Shown in pieces: positions 4,901 through 8,223 of a stretch of 8,223 nucleotides of DNA. The notes under the pieces are model-generated. The model saw nothing but the letters and a program-made list of their open reading frames with translations. It was not told where the DNA came from and searched no databases. Made by a program: the position numbers and the translations under genes. Source of the stretch: an uncultured Oscillochloris sp. (GTDB lineage Bacteria > Chloroflexota > Chloroflexia > Chloroflexales > Chloroflexaceae); assembly GCA_903877945.1 (NCBI GenBank), contig CAIRFY010000271.1:1-8223 (forward strand). The letters run 5' to 3'. Every line of letters begins with the position of its first letter. Position 1 is the first letter of the stretch.

Positions 4901-6962
4901 GTTCCAGCCTGAAGAGACCCTCGATTCCGACGTATTCGACTTTGATCTGGACGATACCTCTGTTACGTCTGATTCGTCGTCTACAGACATGCTTGGCCAT
5001 GAGGTCGAGCCCTTCTCGTTCGATGACTTTGACTCTGGCCCTGCTAGTTCCGCCGCCTCCGCTGAGTCGTCTGCGAACGATGATGCGGTTTCTGGTGTGG
5101 AGCCCTTCTCTTTCGATGATATGGGCATGGGCGATGTCGATACGCCTTCGCCTAGTGGCCGGAGTAATCGTGAACTGAGCCTGACCGATGATGAGTTGGC
5201 TGGCCTCGATCTTGGTGAGTTCGAGTCTCTGATCGGTGGTTCGGGTCAGTCGTCATCGTCGGCATCTAAGCCGGAGTCTGAGGTGGCGACGGGTGATCGG
5301 GCCTTGGATCGCTTGATCAATCTCGGACAGCGCCAGGGCTTTGTGGATCTTACCGACATCATCAGTGTGGTGGATAACCCTGAGGATGAGGCTGAGCGGA
5401 TTGAGGAGATCGGCTGGACTCTGCATCGCGCCGGGATCGAGATTCGTGACGGTGATGAGGTCATCGATATGGAAGAGAGCGAGGCGGATGCCGATGAGGG
5501 GGAGCGTGAGCGAGCCGAGTTCTCCTCGCCAGCCGAGAATGCCTTCGCTGAATCAAACGATGTGTCCGATGCTGAGCCTGATATGACTCCGTTCTCGCTG
5601 GAGGATTTGGGGCTTTCTCCAGAGGAGATCGCCGCCCTTGGCCTCTCTGAGAATGCGCCGCAGGCTGTGTCCCCACCCGCGCCCGCGCCGCCTCCGCCCG
5701 CACCTGTGGCCGACGCGGAGCCGGAGTTGGTGCCGTTCTCGCTGGCGGAACTGGGCCTCTCGCCCGAGGAAATCGCAATGCTCAGCGGTACGGTGGAGCC
5801 GTCCGCACCGCCGCCCCCCGCGCCACCTGCGCCTGTGGTCGACGCTGAGCCGGAGCTCGTACCGTTCTCGCTGGAGGAACTGGGCCTCTCGCCGGAAGAG
5901 ATCGCGCTGCTCAGCGGTACGGCGGAGCCGCCCGCGCCACCTGCGAAAACCGCGCCACCTGCGGAGCCGGAGTTGGTACCGTTTTCTTTGGAGGATCTGG
6001 GCCTCTCGCCCGAGGAGATCGCCTCCCTTGGTCTGTCCGAGGATGTCTCGACTTCTGCCGCCAATGCTCCCGCCGATGACATCTTTAGCTTTGATGTTGT
6101 TGAAGAGCGCCCGGTTGAGAAGGCTGTACGTACGGCCCCCAGAGTTGTGGAGCCTCCTCCGCCTCCCCCGACGCAGGACACGGGCTTTATTCCTGAACCG
6201 CTCGATAGCTTGGATACTGTCTGGGACGTCCCGATGCCTGATGCCCCCGCTCCTGTAGCGAGCGCACCAGTGGCCTTGCCTCCTGTTACTCCCGTCGCTC
6301 GCGAGAAGCCAGCGCCATCGGCTCGCGAGAAGAGCGATACGTCGGCCCGTGTGGTGATCCCACCATCGAGCGAGCGCGAGAAGCCGAGCCGGGCCGAGCG
6401 CCGCGAGCCACCGCCCCGCCCGCGTGATGACGACCGCCCCGCCCGCCGGGAGCCGTCGCCGCCCCGCCCGCGTGATGATGACCGCCCCGCCCGCCGGGAG
6501 CCGTTACCCCGCCCGCACGAGGATCTCTACGCACGTCGAGAGGTGGCTGATCGTTCGCGTGATGACCGCTACAGTCGCCGTGACTATGGGCGACCTACCC
6601 CGCCGTCGCGTGTTGTGGCGCGCCAGAGCTTCAGTTCGTTCGTACCTACGGGCGACGATAGCCTTGATGAGTACCTGGTTCAGATGGAGACTGAGCTGGA
6701 TAATTATGGCATGGCTCTGTCTCTGGCCCGGCTGAGTGCGCAGACCGGACGGGTTGATCTGATGGTCTACACCTATAAGCAGATGATCAGGGGTTCGCAC
6801 GCCCTCGATGCGATCATTGAGGATGTGCCGGGGCTGATCGAATCCGTGGACGACCAGGCCGTTGAGCAGCAGCTCTACCGCGTGCTTGGCGATGCCCTCG
6901 CGAAGCAGGGGCGCTTACGTGATGCGATGGCTGCTTACAACCATACCTTCTTTGGCAGCTAA
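1938..6962 (+). CDS. Giant TPR protein with PFSL repeats and a sigma70 region 1.1-like domain
   Basis: A 1674-residue protein without signal peptide or membrane segment, so probably cytoplasmic. Residues 1-235 form a TPR domain, with clear units near 7-40, 41-74 and 75-108 and weaker ones to about 210. Residues 240-1455 are acidic, rich in Pro/Ala/Ser/Asp/Glu and probably disordered. They carry 20 PFS(L/F/M) motifs, 13 of them complete units like PFSLEELGLSPEEIALL, in three arrays (387-555, 792-975, 1211-1371). Residues 1119-1180 resemble sigma70 region 1.1. Residues 1455-1565 are Arg/Asp/Pro-rich and basic. Residues 1568-1674 look helical, possibly a degenerate TPR cap (QMETELDNYGMALSLARL, LYRVLGDALAKQGRLRDAM). 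The gene has its own promoter and RBS, and a Roadblock/LC7 gene follows. TPRs bind protein partners, and the repeated short motifs suggest a multivalent scaffold; that role is inference. The reading frame is open throughout despite the repeats. I know no named family with this whole architecture. Confidence 0.9.
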   Translation: MATLSLQAAYDQARSFLETSKVEQAISVAQHILEYFPENLDAYRILGEAYLAGRQFDVAEAAFGRVLHSDPENIPAHVGLGIAYERQGKLDLAVGEFEQALEVRPDMPELRSQLLRLYTEVWGAEGATLRLSRPGLARLYAKGHMLPQAIQEFRSVIDESPDRFDARVGLAESLWRDGQTDVAAEVCEDMLAERPDVLKANLLLGYIRQASGDASGEPYWRFAQQLDPYQQVARALFEVMPDLPTSDLEIAPWDEQAWLAQRAREEQERRSREQVAAAPVVARTPAVKQEPDFFGGWDDESADLPTRQPASPVGAEANDDFLASLLALSSPINDGGGVELDASSGVTPFSFDDLSGSGSVKPPTSPVAPQPVPLSPLDDLGFSEVPDAEPVLEPFSLADLGLSAEEIALLNADVAPDVPVTADAEPVLEPFSLADLGLSAEEIALLDADVALPAADAEPVLEPFSLADLGLSAEEIALLNADDMSVAPATTDAESELTPFSLDDLGLSAGEVTLLDTGDAAGAYKADEDSQILPFSLADLGLSADEITQLNAAAELASPQAQPEPFSFDESFDFSTDEDESPPPPAAATPAAPVRSSDMTDLSLFDWTASGESTIPEGVDFSGDNSDLQPFSLDDLDLNAVDDYGMVGAGTLPPSLQPFSLDDQQSLPRPREMPMPALDSDDKSETGGYSWQQPVAKPRTDFLHAEASAEPTGGSIFLKLKQRASELPKEELPPLPPMSVDDEGVPGYFSSDADDVLLRDDDKSPERFTGSFRLPKEGAPPAAPVAPPAPMEDADLELTPFSLEELGLTPEEIALLGGGAAAPPASMEDADLELTPFSLEELGLSPEEIALLGGAASAPAAAPPTPTPVEEVEPDLTPFSLEELGLSPEEIALLGGAASAPPAAPPTPTPVEEAEPELTPFSLEELGLTPEEIALLGGGTPTPIVATGETIVPGWSQGEELELTPFSMEDLGLSSDTSTSSDSSGTHVFQPEETLDSDVFDFDLDDTSVTSDSSSTDMLGHEVEPFSFDDFDSGPASSAASAESSANDDAVSGVEPFSFDDMGMGDVDTPSPSGRSNRELSLTDDELAGLDLGEFESLIGGSGQSSSSASKPESEVATGDRALDRLINLGQRQGFVDLTDIISVVDNPEDEAERIEEIGWTLHRAGIEIRDGDEVIDMEESEADADEGERERAEFSSPAENAFAESNDVSDAEPDMTPFSLEDLGLSPEEIAALGLSENAPQAVSPPAPAPPPPAPVADAEPELVPFSLAELGLSPEEIAMLSGTVEPSAPPPPAPPAPVVDAEPELVPFSLEELGLSPEEIALLSGTAEPPAPPAKTAPPAEPELVPFSLEDLGLSPEEIASLGLSEDVSTSAANAPADDIFSFDVVEERPVEKAVRTAPRVVEPPPPPPTQDTGFIPEPLDSLDTVWDVPMPDAPAPVASAPVALPPVTPVAREKPAPSAREKSDTSARVVIPPSSEREKPSRAERREPPPRPRDDDRPARREPSPPRPRDDDRPARREPLPRPHEDLYARREVADRSRDDRYSRRDYGRPTPPSRVVARQSFSSFVPTGDDSLDEYLVQMETELDNYGMALSLARLSAQTGRVDLMVYTYKQMIRGSHALDAIIEDVPGLIESVDDQAVEQQLYRVLGDALAKQGRLRDAMAAYNHTFFGS
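3096..3602 (+). repeat. PFSL repeat array A (5 full units)
   Basis: Five in-frame units carry the core PFSL(A/D)DLGLS followed by an (E/D)(I/V)..(L/Q)L-like tail, usually introduced by DAEPVLE. At DNA level, units two and three are near-identical with a 99-bp period: 3201-3275 equals 3300-3374 exactly. This indicates recent duplication or gene conversion. The last two units (from about 3418 and 3523) have drifted, with tails GEVTLL and DEITQL. Degenerate PFSF/PFSL copies flank the array at about 2979, 3629, 3829 and 3908. Confidence 0.85.
4311..4860 (+). repeat. PFSL repeat array B (4 full units plus 1 partial)
   Basis: Four full units PFSLEELGL(S/T)PEEIALLGG are followed by a truncated one (PFSMEDLGLSS). 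Spacer lengths differ: the first two units have a 108-bp period starting with ATGGAAGATGCGGATCTGG, and later ones a 126-bp period including the Ala/Pro linker ASAPxAAPPTPTPVEE. Neighbouring copies are more alike than distant ones, as expected from local duplication. The core peptide is more constant than the linkers. Confidence 0.85.
5292..5477 (+). other. Sigma70 region 1.1-like domain inside the giant protein
   Basis: Residues 1119-1180 carry the pattern LDRLINLGQRQGF, then an acidic stretch, IEEIGWTLHRAGIEI and a run of acidic residues. Sigma70 region 1.1 (for example E. coli RpoD) has the same order: L..L...GKEQGYLTY, a D/E-rich turn, IEDIIQMINDMGIQV and an acidic tail. No other sigma region (2, 3 or 4) is present in the protein. 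In sigma factors this domain is an acidic, DNA-mimicking plug of the RNA polymerase cleft. Whether this copy touches RNA polymerase is unknown. The match is by eye, from remembered family features. Confidence 0.6.
5568..6048 (+). repeat. PFSL repeat array C (4 full units)
   Basis: Four units have the core PFSL(E/A)(E/D)LGLSPEEIA and tails ALGL, MLSG, LLSG and SLGL. They are separated by proline-rich linkers (PAPAPPPPAPV, APPPPAPPAPV). Units two and three show a 129-bp period. The first and last units share the variant end LGLSE. The array lies directly after the sigma 1.1-like domain. Confidence 0.85.
6411..6540 (+). repeat. 48-bp tandem repeat encoding an Arg/Asp/Pro-rich tract
   Basis: About 2.6 in-frame copies of a 48-bp unit (starting at 6411 and 6459, partial from 6506) encode PPRPRDDDRPARREP-type 16-residue units. 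The first two copies are nearly identical. The tract is basic and mixed-charge, in contrast to the acidic body of the protein, and precedes the C-terminal helical domain. Confidence 0.8.
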
Positions 6963-7094
6963 AACATGGTTCAGAACAGCTTTACCGTGTGGCGGAGACG
7001 CGATGAGGCGAGGATGCGATAGCATTCGCCTCGTCGCCTCATCGCCTCATCGCCACACGGTAAAGCTGAAACCTGGCACTTGAAACCTTGTTTA
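6961..7094. repeat. Large imperfect inverted repeat, possible non-autonomous element
   Basis: A perfect 18-bp inverted repeat (6977-6994 with 7051-7068; left arm CAGCTTTACCGTGTGGCG) encloses about 56 bases. These can pair further with mismatches through GATGAGGCG-type sequence. The right half contains tandem TCGCCTC(A/G) octamers (7026-7053). Outside the perfect arms, AAAACATGGTTCA (6961-6973) weakly matches the reverse complement of TGAAACCTTGTTT (7082-7094), so the symmetry extends over about 134 bases. It begins in the stop codon of the giant gene. No T tract follows, so it is not a classical terminator. It could stabilise or attenuate a transcript running into the Roadblock gene, or be a MITE/REP-like element. 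Confidence 0.7.
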
Positions 7095-7130
7095 AGAGAT
7101 CGTCAGCCTAACCTGCTCGACAAACAATGT

Positions 7131-7139
7131 GGAGTGGAG
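7131..7139 (+). promoter_or_regulatory. Ribosome binding site deciding the Roadblock gene start
   Basis: The sequence GGAGTGGAG ends eight bases before the ATG at 7148. The earlier in-frame ATG at 7127 lies upstream of this Shine-Dalgarno sequence and has none of its own. Confidence 0.7.
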
Positions 7140-7147
7140 TACACGGA

Positions 7148-7531
7148 ATGAATGCGCCTGTGGAGATAACGAAAGGTCAGCTTATGCGTCGAATCGTCGA
7201 AGATTTGATTCGCGTCGAGGGGGTTATCGGGAGCCTCCTGGTCGGCAAAGATGGCCTGATAGTTGCAAGTACCTTGCTCGATGAGGAAGATGCCGAGATC
7301 CTCGGGGCAATGTCGGCGGCGGTTTTTGGCGAGATTGATAAGGCGACGAGGCGGATCGGTGTGGGATCGCTGGTGGATTCGATCATCGATGCAAAGGATG
7401 GTTCGATCCTGCTGCTAGAGGCCAAAGAACTGATACTCGTTGTGATCACCCAGCGTATTGTGAACTTTGGGCTGGTGAAAATGGAGATGCGCCGCGCTGC
7501 AAAGCGCATCAGCGAGGCTGTGCCGATCTAG
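7148..7531 (+). CDS. Roadblock/LC7 domain protein
   Basis: A 127-residue single-domain protein of the Roadblock/LC7 (MglB-like) family, whose members bind Ras-like small GTPases or act as dimeric scaffolds. The family pattern is visible: an N-terminal helix (QLMRRIVEDLIRVEGVIGSLLVG), the strand pair KDGLIVASTL, and a helix with AEILGAMSAAVFGEIDKATRRIG. Strands DSIIDAKDGSILLLEAKELILVVITQ follow, and then a final helix LVKMEMRRAAKRISEAV. The length fits a stand-alone family member. The start at 7148 follows the Shine-Dalgarno sequence; an ATG at 7127 would add seven residues. It lies 185 bases after the giant TPR gene, separated by the inverted repeat, with no clear promoter in between, so co-transcription is possible. 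No MglA-like GTPase is in the window. A role with the giant protein in polarity, motility or signalling is inference from proximity. Confidence 0.9.
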   Translation: MNAPVEITKGQLMRRIVEDLIRVEGVIGSLLVGKDGLIVASTLLDEEDAEILGAMSAAVFGEIDKATRRIGVGSLVDSIIDAKDGSILLLEAKELILVVITQRIVNFGLVKMEMRRAAKRISEAVPI

Positions 7532-7559
7532 GGATTGCGGATGGCAGGTTGTAGATTGG
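7532..7559. repeat. Degenerate heptad repeats, inverted arm 1
   Basis: Read on the - strand, this stretch consists of four heptads: CCAATCT, ACAACCT, GCCATCC and GCAATCC. They are diverged versions of the GCAATCT unit found on the + strand at 7637-7671. The two sets form an imperfect inverted repeat; TTGTAGATTG (7549-7558) is exactly complementary to 7645-7654. Confidence 0.65.
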
Positions 7560-7594
7560 TGCCAGCGTGGACGCACGCTGGCACTAGTCGTTTT
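7559..7594 (+). terminator. Probable terminator of the Roadblock gene
   Basis: A perfect 11-bp GC-rich stem GTGCCAGCGTG (7559-7569) / CACGCTGGCAC (7574-7584) with a GACG loop is followed by TAGTCG and TTTT (7591-7594). It lies 28 bases after the Roadblock stop. The T run is short and displaced from the stem, so termination may be incomplete. Confidence 0.65.
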
Positions 7595-7613
7595 CGTTGA
7601 TCCTGGGAGCTTG

Positions 7614-7622
7614 TGGTATACT
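7614..7622 (+). promoter_or_regulatory. Extended -10 promoter of ndk
   Basis: TGG followed by TATACT (7617-7622) fits an extended -10 element (TGN-TATAAT), with a start near 7629. TTGATC (7597-7602) lies only 14 bases upstream of the -10 box and is a poor -35 box; TTCGTT (7593-7598) at 18 bases is weak. The resulting leader would begin just before the heptad repeats. Confidence 0.55.
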
Positions 7623-7636
7623 GCGGCCCGGTGTCT

Positions 7637-7671
7637 GCAATCTGCAATCTACAATTCGCAATCTGCAATTT
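7637..7671 (+). repeat. Heptad repeat array (GCAATCT type, 5 units)
   Basis: Five consecutive heptads read GCAATCT, GCAATCT, ACAATTC, GCAATCT and GCAATTT. The array fills the space between the predicted ndk transcription start and its Shine-Dalgarno sequence, and would be in the mRNA leader. It is the inverted partner of 7532-7559 and related to the AAAATCT array before citrate synthase. Confidence 0.8.
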
Positions 7672-7673
7672 TA

Positions 7674-7680
7674 AGGGGAG
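7674..7680 (+). promoter_or_regulatory. Ribosome binding site of ndk
   Basis: AGGGGAG lies two to three bases closer to the start codon than usual but is the only purine-rich site before the ATG at 7683. It rules out the longer frame that begins at 7611 inside the promoter. Confidence 0.7.
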
Positions 7681-7682
7681 TT

Positions 7683-8138
7683 ATGGAGCGCGCACTGATC
7701 ATTCTCAAGCCCGACGCTGTTCAGCGTGGCCTCGTTGGCCCAATCCTCAGTCGGATCGAGCAGCGTGGGCTGAAGCTCCAGGGTCTGAAGCTCATGCAGG
7801 TCGATGAGTCCCTGGCCCGCACGCACTATGGTGAGCACGAGGGGAAACCCTTCTTCACTGGTTTGGTGAGCTACATCACCTCGGCCCCGGTAATTGTGGT
7901 GGTAGTGGCGGGCAAGGCGGGCACGATTGAGCTGATCCGCACGATGGTGGGGGCCACGAACCCGGCCAAGGCGGCCCCTGGGACGATCCGTGGCGATTTT
8001 GGTATCGAGATCGGGCGCAATCTGATCCACGCCTCGGACTCGCCCGAGAGCGGCGAGCGCGAGGTGGGGATCTTCTTTAGCGCCGCTGAGCTGATCGTCG
8101 ACTGGGGTCGCGTTACCGACGCCTGGATCTACGAGTAG
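7683..8138 (+). CDS. ndk: Nucleoside diphosphate kinase
   Basis: A 151-residue nucleoside diphosphate kinase, which transfers the gamma-phosphate of ATP to other nucleoside diphosphates through a phosphohistidine and so balances NTP and dNTP pools in the cytoplasm. The N-terminal ERALIILKPDAVQRGLVGPI is typical and contains the conserved Lys9. The phosphorylated residue is His116 in NLIHASDS, where the family usually has N-x-x-H-G-S-D-S, so Ala replaces Gly. The conserved Arg/Asn phosphate-binding region (IRGDFGIEIGRN) and the ATNPAKAAPGTIR loop are present, and the length matches the family norm of about 150. The start at 7683 follows an AGGGGAG site; the 24 in-frame codons upstream are promoter and repeat DNA. 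It is preceded by a terminator and its own extended -10 promoter, so it is probably a separate transcription unit. Confidence 0.97.
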   Translation: MERALIILKPDAVQRGLVGPILSRIEQRGLKLQGLKLMQVDESLARTHYGEHEGKPFFTGLVSYITSAPVIVVVVAGKAGTIELIRTMVGATNPAKAAPGTIRGDFGIEIGRNLIHASDSPESGEREVGIFFSAAELIVDWGRVTDAWIYE

Positions 8139-8223
8139 GCTGCTACTTTCTAGTACTACAGTTGTAAATATCTTCGCAGAAAGGCTCCCGCCGATCACCC
8201 CCCCTAGCCCCCCCGCAAGCGGG
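8139..8223. other. Downstream tail of ndk, no gene
   Basis: These 85 bases hold no coding region I can support. They include a palindrome TAGTACTA (8151-8158) and a C-rich stretch ending in CCCG-CAAG-CGGG (8212-8223). The latter may be the first part of a hairpin or terminator cut off by the window end. Confidence 0.4.

Noticed and set aside
4178..5128. Long antisense open frame (316 codons) on the - strand
   Set aside because: It lies wholly within the PFSL repeats and encodes a Ser/Gly-rich low-complexity mirror of the sense repeats; it is a by-product of GC-rich codon use.
3096..6048. Repeats as a CRISPR array
   Set aside because: The repeats are in frame, code for a conserved peptide, have unequal periods around 100-130 bp and no spacer-like unique segments of constant length.
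5246..6181. Second long antisense open frame (311 codons) on the - strand
   Set aside because: Same cause: the reverse complement of sense repeats gives SSGERPSSSSENG-like text with no family resemblance or RBS.
7611..7682. N-terminal extension of ndk to 7611
   Set aside because: It would translate the promoter and heptad repeats; homologues begin at MERALIILKPD and the RBS is at 7674-7680.

Overview
The window looks like a stretch of ordinary, fairly GC-rich bacterial chromosome with all genes on the + strand. I tentatively place it in a filamentous Chloroflexota (Chloroflexia) lineage. That rests on overall impression only: the gene style, dispersed heptanucleotide (N-N-AATCT) repeats, and a very large TPR/low-complexity protein beside a Roadblock gene. 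No marker gene proves it. There is no sign of phage, integrase, transposase or CRISPR.

Layout: (1) 1-28, a heptad repeat cut by the window edge. (2) 57-1181, citrate synthase with all catalytic residues. (3) 1192-1443, a small two-helix membrane protein. (4) 1440-1610, a tRNA-Pro(GGG) unit with its own promoter, encoded CCA and a strong terminator. (5) 1611-1937, a mostly empty intergenic region ending in a good sigma70-type promoter. (6) 1938-6962, a 1674-residue protein that dominates the window. (7) 6961-7094, a large imperfect inverted repeat. (8) 7148-7531, a Roadblock/LC7 protein. (9) 7532-7671, nested inverted heptad repeats with a terminator hairpin and an extended -10 promoter. (10) 7683-8138, nucleoside diphosphate kinase. 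(11) 8139-8223, a short tail with no gene.

The unusual object is the giant protein. It has an N-terminal TPR domain and a long acidic, proline-rich, probably disordered body. The body carries 20 copies of a PFS(L/F/M) motif, 13 of them full units of the form PFSLEELGLSPEEIALL arranged in three arrays. Between the second and third arrays lies a segment that closely resembles sigma70 region 1.1. After the third array come an Arg/Asp/Pro-rich basic tract with a 48-bp repeat and a small helical C-terminal domain. The next gene encodes a Roadblock/LC7 protein, a family that normally works with Ras-like GTPases such as MglA. A reasonable inference is a cytoplasmic multivalent scaffold working with the Roadblock protein, but no function can be assigned from sequence alone. 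Citrate synthase, tRNA-Pro and ndk are housekeeping neighbours whose own promoters and terminators suggest separate transcription.
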